A stretch of 64,000 bases of DNA from an uncultured Tenacibaculum sp. Lineage in GTDB: Bacteria; Bacteroidota; Bacteroidia; Flavobacteriales; Flavobacteriaceae. Below the pieces are notes generated by a model that was not told the origin of the DNA, ran no database searches, and saw nothing but the letters and a program-made list of their open reading frames with translations. Position 1 is the stretch's first letter. The number at the start of each line of letters is the position of its first letter. Below, in pieces: positions 15,579-25,780 of the stretch. The stretch spans positions 221,298-285,297 of the forward strand of contig NZ_CANNBW010000001.1 of assembly GCF_947502995.1 (NCBI RefSeq), given 5' to 3'. A program made the position numbers and the translations under genes.

Positions 15579-18500
15579 ATGAAATTAATTGATGTAAGAA
15601 ACATTATCGTTTCTTTCTTCATTATTGCTATAGGTTATGCTCAAACTACTTCAGGAGAGCTTAAAAGATGGCATAAGATATCACTAACATTTAACGGACC
15701 CAATACTTCTGAAACCGCAAACCCTAATCCGTTTTCAGATTATAGATTAGAAGTAACTTTTACTCATAATTCAAGCAATAGATCATACACTGTTCCTGGT
15801 TTTTTTGCTGCCTGTGGAAATGCTGAGGATAATAGTTGTTCATCTGGAAATAAATGGAGAGTTCATTTTACTCCAGATCAAACTGGTCAATGGAGTTGGA
15901 CAGCTTCCTTTAAAAAAGGTGCAGACGTAGCTATTAATGGCGGCGGAACTAGTGCAGGATTTATGAATGGAGCTTCAGGAAACTTAACCATTACTGAATC
16001 TAACAAAACCAGAAGAGATTTTCGAAATAAAGATTTAGGAAGATTACAGTACATAGGAGAACATTATTTAAAGCACACTGGAACTAATCCTCAAAATCCG
16101 AATGGAAAATGGTTTGTGAAAGCTGGTGCCGATTCACCTGAAAATGCATTCAATTATGTTGATTTTGATGCTACACCAAGTTATACGAATAACTTAAATA
16201 AAATAGGTAGTAAAACTTGGCAACCTCATCAACAAGATTATGTAGCAAGTGATGCTAGTTCGTATACCTGGGCTAATGGTAAAGGAACAGAAATTTTAGG
16301 AATGGTAAATTATCTGCATAACCAAGGAGCAAACGTAATGTCGTTTTTAACTTGGAATACCAGTGGAGATTGTGGTGCTGTTTTTCCTCATATTTTAAAA
16401 GTTTCTTTACAAGAATATGGAAACACAGGAAGATCGCAACAGTGGAATAAAGTACATAAAGATCGTTTCGATGTTTCTAAAATGGCACAATGGGAAAAAG
16501 TGATGCAGTATGCAGATCAAAAAGGTATCTATCTTCACTTTAAAACCATGGAAACTGAGAACGATAATAAGATGGATGGTAATACTTTTGGAAGACAACG
16601 AAAACTGTATTACAGAGAATTAATCGCTAGATTTTCTCACCACTTAGCACTAAACTGGAACATTACTGAAGAAACTACTTTGCCTAATAATGTGGTAAAA
16701 GCTACAGCAACTTATATAAAGCAATTAGATCCGTACAATCATAATATTGTTATTCATACGTATCCAGGAGAAAAAGATCAACGTTATACTCCACTTTTAG
16801 GAAACGCATCAGATTTAACAGGAGCATCTTTACAATCGAATCAGAATTCAATTCATAATGATGTAATTAACTGGTTAAATAAATCTAGAGCTTCTGGGAA
16901 AAAATGGGTAGTCGCAAATGATGAGCAAGGTTCTGCTTCACAAGGAATTCGTGTATCTGATAAAGATGTAAGAAAAAAAGTGCTTTGGGGTACTTTATTA
17001 GCAGGTGGAGCTGGAGTTGAATACTACAGCGGTTATTTAAATGATGATGGAGATATTAATGGTAACGATCATAGAAAAAGAGGTAAGAAATATAAAGAAG
17101 GTAGCTATGCATTAGATTTCTTTAATGAAAACTTACAATCTTATTTAATTGATATGATTAGTGCTGATGGTGTAACTAATGATAATGGAGATTTTGTATT
17201 TGCAAAAGCTGGTGAAATTTATGCGGTTTACAGACCAAATGGAGGTTCAACAGGTTTAAGTTTACCAACAGGAAATAATAAATACAATGTGCAATGGTTT
17301 AATCCAAGATCTGGAGGTAATTTATCAGCTAAACAAACTTTAGGAAATAATTTAGTTGCGCCAGATAATAACGATTGGGTAGCTTTGATTACCAATAAAA
17401 ACGGTGGTGGAGATACTGGCGGAGGTGACGGAGATTGTGCTGCTTTAGAACAAAATGGAGTAGTTGCTGTTGAGGCAGAGCATTTTCTAAGTCAGTCTAA
17501 AACTGGAAAAAGACAATGGTATAAGAATACAGATAGTAATCTACCGGGTCCAGATCCAGATGCTTTACATACAAACGGAGCTAGTGAAAGTGGATATTTA
17601 GAGATTTTACCTGATACTAGAGTTACACACGGAGATCCTTTAGTTAACGGAGAAAGTTTTTCAAATACTCCAGGTCAAGTTGCGATTATTAATTATAGAG
17701 TAAAGTTTACAACTCCTGGTAAATACTTTGTTTGGGTAAGAGCTCATTCGACAGGATCAGAAGATAATGGTGTTCATGTTGGTATTGACGGAACATGGCC
17801 AGAATCTGGACAAAGAATGCAATGGTGTACTGGTAAAAATGCTTGGACTTGGGAAAGTAAGCAGAGAACTGGTGCAAATCATTGTGGAGAACCGCAAAAG
17901 ATTTTTATCAACGTTCCTACGGCAGGTATTCATACAATTTCATTTTCAATGAGAGAAGATGGTTTTGAAATGGATAAATTTGTGTTATCTAAAACATATA
18001 CAAAGCCAACAGGTGTTGGTCCTGCTGAGGTATTAGTGGATTGTGGTGGAAATAATCAATCGCCTCAAGTTTCAATTATTTCGCCAGTAAATGGTAACGA
18101 GTTTACTGTTAATGAACCGATACAATTATCAGCAAATGCTTCCGATTCAGACGGGAATATTGCTAAAGTTGAATTCTTTTCAAATGGAAACTTAATAGCA
18201 ACTGAGAATACAGCTCCTTATAATACTTCTGTAACGATAGCTCAAACAGGAAACTATGAAATTACTGCAAAAGCAACAGATAATGATGGAGCTACAACAA
18301 CATCAAATTCTGTTTCAATAGAAGTAAAAGGAGTAAGTGTAGCTATTCAATTACCAGGAAATTTTGAAGCAGAAAATTATTCGAGTAAATCAGGAAGTGT
18401 AAAAATTGAAAATACACCAAATTCAACAGGTAAAAATCTAGGTTTCATTAAAAATGGAGATACTGTTTCTTACAATGTGAATGTTAGTAATACAGGAGAT

Positions 18501-19451
18501 TATTTGTTTGAATTTTACGCGTCAAGCAATGGAGTTGGAGGAGAAATAGAAGTTTTAGATGATGGTATTTCTGTAGGTAGTGTTGCTATTCCGGTAAATA
18601 ATACTTGGCACAATTACCAAAAGTACAGTGTAAGTGTTCGATTAACTTCTGGAACGAAAGCTTTAAAGTTAGTATTTAAAGGAGCTACAGGTTATTTGTA
18701 TAATCTAGATAAGGTAATTGTGAAAGCTGAACAAATTCTAGATCAAGACTTAGAATTGAGTCCTATTCATGATTCATATTTACAAAATGGTAAGAATTTT
18801 AATTCTGACATGATCCGTATAGAAAGTGGAAAAAGAGTTGGATATTTATTGTTTGATCTTTCTGCTGTTTCTGGAGTGGTGAAAAAAGCTTCGTTAACTT
18901 TTATAGTATATTCAGATGCTGGTAGCGGAGCGTTAACTGTGCATAAAGGTTCGAGTTCTAATTGGACTGAAACATCGCTTTCAAATGCAAATAAACCTAA
19001 TAATAATGGTGTTCTTGGTCAAGTAAATACTTCTTTTGGAGTTTCTAAAGTGGTGACAATTCCTTTAGATGCTTCTAAAATTACAGAAGATCAATTGAGT
19101 TTAATTTTAAGTTTAAGTGGAGGTAATGATTTTGCTTTTGCTTCAAAAGAGAATGCTACAGTAGCTTCAGCAAAATTAAATCTAACTTATGGGAGTGTTG
19201 CCAATACTACAAATAATGAGAATGTAGAAGTGACTCTATTTCCAAATCCTATGACTAATGTTTTAAGAGTTTCAAATGCTAATGAGGTTTCAAAAGTGAA
19301 ATTATATAATCAATCTGGAGCTTTAATAAAGCAAGTGGAAAATGTAAAACAACCAGTTGATATTTCGGAAATTCCGAAAGGATATTATATCATAAAAATT
19401 TATAATAAAGCAGGTAAAGTTATTTCAAGCAAAAAAGTGATTAAAAAATAA
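15579..19451 (+). CDS. Giant modular T9SS-secreted glycosidase-like protein (DUF5060, CBMs, Ig, DNRLRE)
   Basis: The 1290-residue protein is modular: signal peptide (1-22), DUF5060 beta domain (~25-140, LKRWHKISLTF), a TIM-barrel glycosidase-like region (~145-535, with NWNITEETT and WVVANDEQGS supplying candidate acidic residues), a PF12904-like beta domain (~535-610, YAVYRPNGGS), a beta-jelly-roll carbohydrate-binding-like domain (~622-805), a bacterial Ig domain (~820-910), a CBM6-like domain (~920-1045, FEAENYSSKSG), a DNRLRE/CBM96-like domain (~1055-1205) and a T9SS type A sorting domain (FPNPMTNVLRV to the C-terminal ISSKKVIKK). It is exported across the outer membrane. The architecture is that of a marine polysaccharide-degrading enzyme; the substrate is not determinable here. 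Confidence 0.85.
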   Translation: MKLIDVRNIIVSFFIIAIGYAQTTSGELKRWHKISLTFNGPNTSETANPNPFSDYRLEVTFTHNSSNRSYTVPGFFAACGNAEDNSCSSGNKWRVHFTPDQTGQWSWTASFKKGADVAINGGGTSAGFMNGASGNLTITESNKTRRDFRNKDLGRLQYIGEHYLKHTGTNPQNPNGKWFVKAGADSPENAFNYVDFDATPSYTNNLNKIGSKTWQPHQQDYVASDASSYTWANGKGTEILGMVNYLHNQGANVMSFLTWNTSGDCGAVFPHILKVSLQEYGNTGRSQQWNKVHKDRFDVSKMAQWEKVMQYADQKGIYLHFKTMETENDNKMDGNTFGRQRKLYYRELIARFSHHLALNWNITEETTLPNNVVKATATYIKQLDPYNHNIVIHTYPGEKDQRYTPLLGNASDLTGASLQSNQNSIHNDVINWLNKSRASGKKWVVANDEQGSASQGIRVSDKDVRKKVLWGTLLAGGAGVEYYSGYLNDDGDINGNDHRKRGKKYKEGSYALDFFNENLQSYLIDMISADGVTNDNGDFVFAKAGEIYAVYRPNGGSTGLSLPTGNNKYNVQWFNPRSGGNLSAKQTLGNNLVAPDNNDWVALITNKNGGGDTGGGDGDCAALEQNGVVAVEAEHFLSQSKTGKRQWYKNTDSNLPGPDPDALHTNGASESGYLEILPDTRVTHGDPLVNGESFSNTPGQVAIINYRVKFTTPGKYFVWVRAHSTGSEDNGVHVGIDGTWPESGQRMQWCTGKNAWTWESKQRTGANHCGEPQKIFINVPTAGIHTISFSMREDGFEMDKFVLSKTYTKPTGVGPAEVLVDCGGNNQSPQVSIISPVNGNEFTVNEPIQLSANASDSDGNIAKVEFFSNGNLIATENTAPYNTSVTIAQTGNYEITAKATDNDGATTTSNSVSIEVKGVSVAIQLPGNFEAENYSSKSGSVKIENTPNSTGKNLGFIKNGDTVSYNVNVSNTGDYLFEFYASSNGVGGEIEVLDDGISVGSVAIPVNNTWHNYQKYSVSVRLTSGTKALKLVFKGATGYLYNLDKVIVKAEQILDQDLELSPIHDSYLQNGKNFNSDMIRIESGKRVGYLLFDLSAVSGVVKKASLTFIVYSDAGSGALTVHKGSSSNWTETSLSNANKPNNNGVLGQVNTSFGVSKVVTIPLDASKITEDQLSLILSLSGGNDFAFASKENATVASAKLNLTYGSVANTTNNENVEVTLFPNPMTNVLRVSNANEVSKVKLYNQSGALIKQVENVKQPVDISEIPKGYYIIKIYNKAGKVISSKKVIKK

Positions 19452-19480
19452 TTTTATCTAATGTTTTAAACTGGATAATG

Positions 19481-19513
19481 CCGCAACTAATATAAATTAG
19501 TTGCGGTTTTTTT
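19481..19513 (+). terminator. Intrinsic terminator
   Basis: Perfect 10-bp arms CCGCAACTAA (19481-19490) and TTAGTTGCGG (19497-19506) followed by a T-run. It separates the two giant enzymes into distinct transcripts. Confidence 0.85.
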
Positions 19514-19620
19514 GTCTTGTATAAGTGATGTATGTGCTTATGTATAATTTCACTGAAAACAGGGTAATACGTTAATATGCCATGTTTTAATCTTGTGGAA
19601 TCAAATTATTAATAATCCCA

Positions 19621-22600
19621 ATGAAACTTTTATCAAAAATTAGCTATTTAATATTGTTTATTAGTAGCTTTCATCTTTTTTCGCAAACCATAGACAGTAA
19701 TGGTTGGACAAAATTAAATCCCGAAAATGCTTCTAAAATTATATATGTTAGTAGCGAAGAAGGAGACGACGATACCGCCGAAATATATGTTCATACCGAT
19801 GGAGTAGTAGGTGCTGATCCTTTTTTACCAAGTGCATCAATAAAAGCATTTAAAACAGTAAAAGCAGCAATAACAAATGTTACCAACGGTGAGGCAGCGT
19901 GGATTCTTTTAAAAAGAGGAAATACTTTTACAGAAACATTAGAACCAAAAAGTGGAGCATCAGCTACAGCTCCTTTTGTGTATGCAACTTACGGAACTTC
20001 AAAAGAATTGCCTTTAATTTTATTAGATGGAAAAATAGGATTTAGAAGTTTAGGGGAATTGAATCATTTTTACGTAATAGGAATTGATTTTTACGCAAAG
20101 AAAAGTGATCCAAACGATATTGAGTTTACTTCATTTAAAGGAAATATTCCTGGTTTTTTTATATATGGAGCATCTGCAGGAACTGTAAATGATGTTTTAG
20201 TAGAAGGTTGTGCTTTTCGTTTTACCGAAGGTTGTAATATTTCGTCTAAAGAATTAGGTGGAGTTACCAATATTAGATTAAGAAGAAACTTGTTCTTTGA
20301 TAGTTATGCTGCTGACAGCCATTCGTCGGGTATTTTTACAAATCAGGTAAACGATATAACTTTAGAAGAAAATATTTTTGATCATAACGGATGGTATCAA
20401 AAATCGTTAGCAGGTAATAACGATCAGAATGGAGGTCAGGCTACTATTTTTAATCACAATTTATATTTTAGTTCCGTAAAAAATACGGTATTTGACGGTA
20501 ATTCTTTTTACAGACCAAGTAGTATTGGAACAAAATTTACAGCGAATAAAGGAGAAGGCAGTAGTACAGATATTACAATTACAAACAACTTTTATTACGA
20601 TTGCGAAATAGGAATTTCGTTAGGAGGTAATGTGCGTACAGGTGCTTATCGATTTAAAAACTTATTGGTAAATGATAATGTATTTAATTCGTTAGGAGAA
20701 TCTAAACAAACAAATAGAACTTTAGGTTGGGCTATTGAGATTGATGATTGGGAAAATGGAATTTTTAAAGATAATTTTATTGTACATCAAAATGTAAATG
20801 AAGCTTCTCATTTTGGAGTTGGAATGTATTTAAGAGGTGAGAATAAAGATGTACAAATTGAAAACAACATACTTTACAACTTAAAATCAACCAATTATAT
20901 TTATTTAGATAAAAGTGAGTTTATTAACAGTACTTTAAGTGATAACATTGTGCACAATACTCACGATCGTTCGAAGCATGTTTTTGTAAATAGAACTTTT
21001 ACCTCAGAAGATTTAGCTTTTTCAGGGAATATTTATTCTGGTCAGGGAGCAACACCATCGTTATATATTCAAAGAGATTTACAAAGTGTTGGTAATTGGA
21101 AAGATAAAACATCAGAAGAGATAACGAATACAACATTGCCAAATTATGTAGATCCTGATAGATCTTTCGAGCGATATATTACTGAAGTATTAGGGTTAGA
21201 TTCTTTAGAAACATTCTATAAGAATCTTCGTAAGTTAAATATGCATAACTGGAAAAATGAATATACAGCTATTGAAATTAATAGATGGATTAAGGAAGGA
21301 TTCGAGATTAACACCGGTGCAACTGTAGCTGTTACTTCGGTAGCTTTTAATGAAGATCAAGAGAATATAGCTATAGAAAAAAATAAAGAGTTACAATTAT
21401 TTCCAATTATTCAACCAACAAATGCGACCAATACAAATGTTGCTTGGATTTCTAGTAATGAATCTATAGCAACAGTAGATGCTACTGGGAAATTAACTTT
21501 TTTAACCACAGGAAATGTAACAATTAAAGCTGTTGCTGAAGATGGAGGATTTGAAGCAGAAAGTAATATTACTGTTTTAGCAGAAGCAGATGATACAGTA
21601 GCGGTAACGGGAGTTTTTGTAGCTGAAGAACAAAAGTTTTTAACTATAGATCAAGGAAATGAATTATTGTTGTTACCACCAATTATAAGACCATTTAATG
21701 CTACCAATAAAAACTATACATGGACATCTAGTGATGAAAGTATAGCTACTATTGATGCAAACGGGTTAGTAAAAGCATTGAATGTAGGCGAAGTGATACT
21801 TAGTGCAATTACTGAAGATGGTGGTTTTACGGCAAAAGTAAAAATGATTATAAGTCCTAAGATAAATAATACTACTTATAAAGAATTTGTGTATAAACAA
21901 ACAGATGGAAAAGATGTTAATTTACGAGTGTATTATCCGGATTCTTGGGTAAATACTGATAGAAGAAAAGCAATTGTAATGTTTCATGGAGGAAGTTGGG
22001 TGTCTGGATCGTATTTTCAAATGTTTCCATGGTGTAATTATTTAGCATCGCAAGGAATGGTAGCAATATCTGTTTCTTATACTTACGGAAGTGTAGAAAG
22101 TTGTGTTTTAGATGCTAGAAGTGCTATGCGTTGGGTGCGATCTAACAGTAATATGCTAGGAATTAATCCGAATGAAATTTCAGCAGCTGGAGCTTCTGCA
22201 GGATCGCATATTGCAATGTCTACTTTTTTGTCTGAAGGATTAGATGATTCTAATGATGATTTAAGTGTGTCTCCTAAACCTAATGCTTTCTTTTTAATAG
22301 ATCCGGCTATAAAAATACCAACAGATGATTATAACGAAATAAAAGCAGATTGGGGAGAAGAGATTGCCAAGTTAACAGATCCTATTTCATACAAAATATA
22401 TGGTTCAGACTTTCCTCCAGTAATATGTTTTTCAGGAACGAATGATGGAAGAGTGTCAGAAGCACACCAAATGGTGCAATATTTACATTACAAAGGTGTA
22501 CCTGCTAGTTTATGGTTAGGTAGTGAGCAAGTTCATGGTTTTGCAGATAAGTCTGAATGGTTTGCGAGTATCATGAATAGAATTCATAATTTTTTTAATG

Positions 22601-23430
22601 ATCAAGGTGTTTTACCAAATGCATATCCAATAGAAATTAAAAATCCGAAGTTAACATTCCATGATTTTGCAGGAGATAAGAAAGGTTTATTTTCACCTGC
22701 TTCAATAGTAAGTTTTCCAACTGAAAAAGATCCATCTGTAGCAAATAATTTAATTAATAACGCTGGTTTTTCAACTAGTGATATAATACCAGGAACTCCG
22801 CATGATGAAGATGAAAGTAATATGTGGTTTACAGAAAGAGGTTATACCTCTGGTGAAATTATTTTTGATTTAGGCGAAGCAAAAGATATAGATCAAGTTC
22901 ATTTATGGAACTGGAATAGCCCTGCACAATCGGTTAAAACCGGGCTAAGAGATATAGAAATCTATACATCAACTACAGATGATATTGATGATTTTACCTA
23001 TGCAACTAAAATTGCTATTTATCCTGGAGGTAATTTTGCTCAAAATTTCGATGTTAAAAAGGAAGGAGTAAGGCTTGTGAAGTTTACTATTTTAAATCAT
23101 TTCAACAGTGCTTTTCAATCTATGGGATTAGCAGAGGTTAAGTTTTCTGGAGTGGAAAGTACATTAAGTACAACAGAAGATATTTTAGAAAAAGGTAATG
23201 TTCCAATTTTAAAATACAACATTGGTGATGGAAAATTTGAAATTCATAATAATCATCTTTTAGAATTAAATACCGTTGACGTTATTAATTTAAGTGGAGC
23301 TTTAATTCGTACGGTAAAATTGACAGATGGTTATGGTTCTATTGAAGGTTTATCAAGCGGAATGTATTATTTAAAGTTTAAAAATGATGCTAAAAAAGCT
23401 GTAGCGGTAGAAAAATATATTAAGAATTAA
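19621..23430 (+). CDS. Beta-helix / Big2 / carbohydrate-esterase / F5-8C-like fusion, T9SS secreted
   Basis: The domain order is: signal peptide (1-21), right-handed parallel beta-helix (~30-560, repeated N-N-x-F/I-Y turns such as LRRNLFFDS, LEENIFDHN, IENNILYNL) typical of polysaccharide lyases or epimerases, two Big2 domains (~573-655 and ~660-745), an alpha/beta-hydrolase (~755-990) with oxyanion motif HGGSW (His789) and nucleophile GASAG (Ser859) plus candidate His in EQVHGFAD, a discoidin-like beta-sandwich (~1005-1180) and a T9SS-type C-terminal domain. The hydrolase resembles carbohydrate esterases that deacetylate sugars. One protein would thus cut and deacylate the same polymer. A terminator upstream and another downstream make it a single-gene unit. 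Confidence 0.85.
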   Translation: MKLLSKISYLILFISSFHLFSQTIDSNGWTKLNPENASKIIYVSSEEGDDDTAEIYVHTDGVVGADPFLPSASIKAFKTVKAAITNVTNGEAAWILLKRGNTFTETLEPKSGASATAPFVYATYGTSKELPLILLDGKIGFRSLGELNHFYVIGIDFYAKKSDPNDIEFTSFKGNIPGFFIYGASAGTVNDVLVEGCAFRFTEGCNISSKELGGVTNIRLRRNLFFDSYAADSHSSGIFTNQVNDITLEENIFDHNGWYQKSLAGNNDQNGGQATIFNHNLYFSSVKNTVFDGNSFYRPSSIGTKFTANKGEGSSTDITITNNFYYDCEIGISLGGNVRTGAYRFKNLLVNDNVFNSLGESKQTNRTLGWAIEIDDWENGIFKDNFIVHQNVNEASHFGVGMYLRGENKDVQIENNILYNLKSTNYIYLDKSEFINSTLSDNIVHNTHDRSKHVFVNRTFTSEDLAFSGNIYSGQGATPSLYIQRDLQSVGNWKDKTSEEITNTTLPNYVDPDRSFERYITEVLGLDSLETFYKNLRKLNMHNWKNEYTAIEINRWIKEGFEINTGATVAVTSVAFNEDQENIAIEKNKELQLFPIIQPTNATNTNVAWISSNESIATVDATGKLTFLTTGNVTIKAVAEDGGFEAESNITVLAEADDTVAVTGVFVAEEQKFLTIDQGNELLLLPPIIRPFNATNKNYTWTSSDESIATIDANGLVKALNVGEVILSAITEDGGFTAKVKMIISPKINNTTYKEFVYKQTDGKDVNLRVYYPDSWVNTDRRKAIVMFHGGSWVSGSYFQMFPWCNYLASQGMVAISVSYTYGSVESCVLDARSAMRWVRSNSNMLGINPNEISAAGASAGSHIAMSTFLSEGLDDSNDDLSVSPKPNAFFLIDPAIKIPTDDYNEIKADWGEEIAKLTDPISYKIYGSDFPPVICFSGTNDGRVSEAHQMVQYLHYKGVPASLWLGSEQVHGFADKSEWFASIMNRIHNFFNDQGVLPNAYPIEIKNPKLTFHDFAGDKKGLFSPASIVSFPTEKDPSVANNLINNAGFSTSDIIPGTPHDEDESNMWFTERGYTSGEIIFDLGEAKDIDQVHLWNWNSPAQSVKTGLRDIEIYTSTTDDIDDFTYATKIAIYPGGNFAQNFDVKKEGVRLVKFTILNHFNSAFQSMGLAEVKFSGVESTLSTTEDILEKGNVPILKYNIGDGKFEIHNNHLLELNTVDVINLSGALIRTVKLTDGYGSIEGLSSGMYYLKFKNDAKKAVAVEKYIKN

Positions 23431-23457
23431 TAAGAAATCAATTAAAAGGAATAATAA

Positions 23458-23489
23458 AAAAGGCTATTGATGTTAGTCAATAGCCTTTT
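23458..23489. terminator. Bidirectional intrinsic terminator
   Basis: Perfect 13-bp arms (23458-23470, 23477-23489) with A and T flanks between convergent genes. Confidence 0.85.
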
Positions 23490-23512
23490 AAACTTTATAG
23501 TGATTTTGAAGA

Positions 23513-23923
23513 TTAGTTCTTCTTTAATAAATCTCTAATTTCAGCCAATAAGTCTTCTTGAGTTGGTCCAGCAGGAGCAGCAGGAGCTTCCTCTTCTTTT
23601 TTCTTCATTGCGTTAACACCTTTTACAATCATAAACATTACAAAAGCAACAATGATAAAGTCGATTACATTGGTTATAAATTCACCATACAATACGGCGA
23701 CTTCACCAGATACTTTTCCAGAAGCATCAGCTACGCCTTCTTTAACTACATACTTTAAATCTTTAAAGTCAGCATTAAAGATTAGGCCAATTAATGGAGA
23801 AACAATTCCTCCAGTGAATGAAGAAACAACTTTGTTAAAGGCAGCACCCATTACAAAACCAACTGCAATGTCTACTAAATTACCCTTCATGGCAAAGTCT
23901 TTAAACTCTTTTAACATTCCCAT
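23513..23923 (-). CDS. mscL: Large-conductance mechanosensitive channel MscL
   Basis: The 136-residue protein shows the MscL pattern: an N-terminal amphipathic stretch (LKEFKDFAMKGN), first membrane helix (LVDIAVGFVMGAAFNKVVSS), a periplasmic loop, second helix (FITNVIDFIIVAFVMFMIVK) and a charged C-terminal bundle (EDLLAEIRDLLKK). It opens under membrane tension to release solutes on osmotic downshock. It is 49 nt downstream of alr on the same strand, so a tdk-alr-mscL operon is likely. Confidence 0.97.
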   Translation of the reverse strand: MGMLKEFKDFAMKGNLVDIAVGFVMGAAFNKVVSSFTGGIVSPLIGLIFNADFKDLKYVVKEGVADASGKVSGEVAVLYGEFITNVIDFIIVAFVMFMIVKGVNAMKKKEEEAPAAPAGPTQEDLLAEIRDLLKKN

Positions 23924-23972
23924 TTGAATAGATTTTTTAAATATTAATTACTGGTTGTAATTTAAGAATTTT

Positions 23973-25073
23973 TTAACGTTTCACAAATCTTTTAATTCGT
24001 TGAGATAGAGCTGTTAATATTTCGTATGGAATGGTTTTGCATTTGTGAGCCATGTATTCAATATGTTGTTGATGGTTAAAAAGAATAACTTCATCTCCTT
24101 CTTTACAATCAATTGTTGTAACATCTACCATTATCATATCCATACAAACGTTTCCAATAATAGGAGCAGGTTTATTATTAATAATAACAAAACCATTTTT
24201 ATTCCCTAATCTTCTAGAAATACCGTCAGCATGTCCAATCGGAATTGTAGCACTTCGAGTAGGTCTACTAGCAACAAAAGCTCTATTGTAACCAACTGTT
24301 TCTCCTGGTTGAACCATATGGATTTGAGAGATAATAGTTTTTAAACTATGTGTATTTTTAAGGTTGGCCGTTTCTTTAGGATCATTTCCAAAACCATATA
24401 ACCCAATTCCTACACGTACCATGTCGAATTGAGCTTTTGGATAGTTTACTACTCCAGAAGTATTTAAAATATGTAGCATAGGTTCGTAACCTAAATGCTG
24501 ATAGATTTGTTTTACAATATATGCGAAGTTATTAATTTGATTTACGGTGAATTCTTGCTCATTAAGATCTTCACTAGCTGCTAAATGAGAAAAAATAGAT
24601 TGTACAATAACATTGTTAGATTTCTTTAGTGTAGAAATAATGTTAGGTACATCAGAATGCCAAAAACCTAATCTATTTAACCCAGTATTAAATTTGATAT
24701 GAATCGGATAATTCATCAAAGGAACATCATTAGCATAATTTAAAAAAGCTTCAAAAATTTTGAAATTATATAAATTAGGTTCTAATCGATATTTAACAAT
24801 AGCTTCAATATTTGGTATTTGTGGATGTAGTACTAGAATTGGAGTGTCAATTCCTGCTTCTCTTAAAGCGATACCTTCATGGCTATAAGCAACTGCAAAA
24901 TAATCCACATGATCTTTTACAATTTTAGCTATTTCAACAGCTTCACTACCATAACCAAAGGCTTTAACAACAGCTAAAATTTTAGTTGTAGGCTGTAATC
25001 TCTGTTTAAAGTAACTAAGGTTATGCAAAACAGCATTTGCATCAATTTCTAATACGGTAACATGGTTGTTCAT
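23973..25073 (-). CDS. alr: Alanine racemase
   Basis: This PLP enzyme makes D-alanine for peptidoglycan. The PLP lysine lies in AVVKAFGYG (Lys37), and the catalytic tyrosine region is [12 protein letters not shown]. Other family blocks are [10 protein letters not shown] and [14 protein letters not shown]. The length of 366 is normal for a stand-alone racemase (many Bacteroidota instead carry a MurF-Alr fusion). Its ATG overlaps the tdk stop by 4 nt (ATGA), showing translational coupling. One difference from the usual GYADG stretch is GHADGISRR here. Confidence 0.96.
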   Translation of the reverse strand: MNNHVTVLEIDANAVLHNLSYFKQRLQPTTKILAVVKAFGYGSEAVEIAKIVKDHVDYFAVAYSHEGIALREAGIDTPILVLHPQIPNIEAIVKYRLEPNLYNFKIFEAFLNYANDVPLMNYPIHIKFNTGLNRLGFWHSDVPNIISTLKKSNNVIVQSIFSHLAASEDLNEQEFTVNQINNFAYIVKQIYQHLGYEPMLHILNTSGVVNYPKAQFDMVRVGIGLYGFGNDPKETANLKNTHSLKTIISQIHMVQPGETVGYNRAFVASRPTRSATIPIGHADGISRRLGNKNGFVIINNKPAPIIGNVCMDMIMVDVTTIDCKEGDEVILFNHQQHIEYMAHKCKTIPYEILTALSQRIKRFVKR

Positions 25074-25678
25074 TCTTCCTCTTCTTTAAGTTGAGCGTTT
25101 TGCTCTTGTATGGCTTTGTAGTAAGCAGCTCTACTAAGTGGTTCGTATTCTTGAGTTTCACCTAAAAGTACAATATTATCACTTTCAGCTTTTCTGAAAC
25201 TATAATGTGCTAAGTTACCGGTTCTTGTACAAACCGCATGAACTTTAGTTACATATTCTGCTGTTGCCATTAAAGCAGGCATTGGCCCGAACGGATTTCC
25301 TTTAAAGTCCATGTCTAAACCAGCGACAATAACTCGAATTCCTCTATTAGCTAGGTCGTTACAAACGGCAACAATTTCATTGTCAAAAAACTGAGCTTCA
25401 TCAATTCCTACAACGTCAACATTGTTAGCAAGCAATCTGATATTTGCTGAAGCTGGTACTGGTGTAGATCGAATTCTATTGTCGTTATGAGAAACTACTT
25501 CTTCCTCATCATATCTTACATCAATAGCAGGTTTAAAAATTTCAACTCTTTGTTTGGCAAATTTTGCTCTTTTTAATCTACGAATTAATTCCTCAGTTTT
25601 CCCCGAAAACATTGAGCCGCAAATTACCTCTATCCACCCAAACTGTTCTGTATGATTTACTGTATTTTCAAGAAACAT
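25070..25678 (-). CDS. tdk: Thymidine kinase
   Basis: The enzyme phosphorylates thymidine in nucleotide salvage. The P-loop is [15 protein letters not shown], the Walker-B region is [10 protein letters not shown] (catalytic Glu in DEAQFF), and a zinc-ribbon/lasso region follows ([10 protein letters not shown]). The length of 202 suits type II thymidine kinase. It is the first gene of the tdk-alr(-mscL) operon with a candidate -7 box 55 nt upstream. Confidence 0.96.
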   Translation of the reverse strand: MFLENTVNHTEQFGWIEVICGSMFSGKTEELIRRLKRAKFAKQRVEIFKPAIDVRYDEEEVVSHNDNRIRSTPVPASANIRLLANNVDVVGIDEAQFFDNEIVAVCNDLANRGIRVIVAGLDMDFKGNPFGPMPALMATAEYVTKVHAVCTRTGNLAHYSFRKAESDNIVLLGETQEYEPLSRAAYYKAIQEQNAQLKEEEE

Positions 25679-25679
25679 T

Positions 25680-25711
25680 TTGTAATTTTAATGCTCAAAT
25701 AATTATTTTTG
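25680..25711 (+). promoter_or_regulatory. Candidate promoter for the Glu-rich protein gene
   Basis: TTG at 25680-25682 and TATTTTTG at 25704-25711 with a 21-nt spacer, 69 nt upstream of the ATG at 25781. Both elements and the spacing fit the Flavobacterium consensus. Confidence 0.55.
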
Positions 25712-25732
25712 TCTTACATTTCGATAAGGGAA

Positions 25733-25740
25733 CAAATTTA
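25733..25740 (-). promoter_or_regulatory. Candidate -7 box for tdk
   Basis: Minus strand TAAATTTG, 54 nt upstream of the tdk start. The tdk promoter and the divergent promoter at 25680-25711 overlap face to face. Confidence 0.45.
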
Positions 25741-25780
25741 TTAAAATTTAAGAGCAAAAAATAAAACCTACTCATAACTT

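Noticed and set aside
23652..23927. 91-codon plus-strand frame opposite mscL
   Set aside because: It is antisense to the strongly conserved mscL coding sequence and has no family features of its own.
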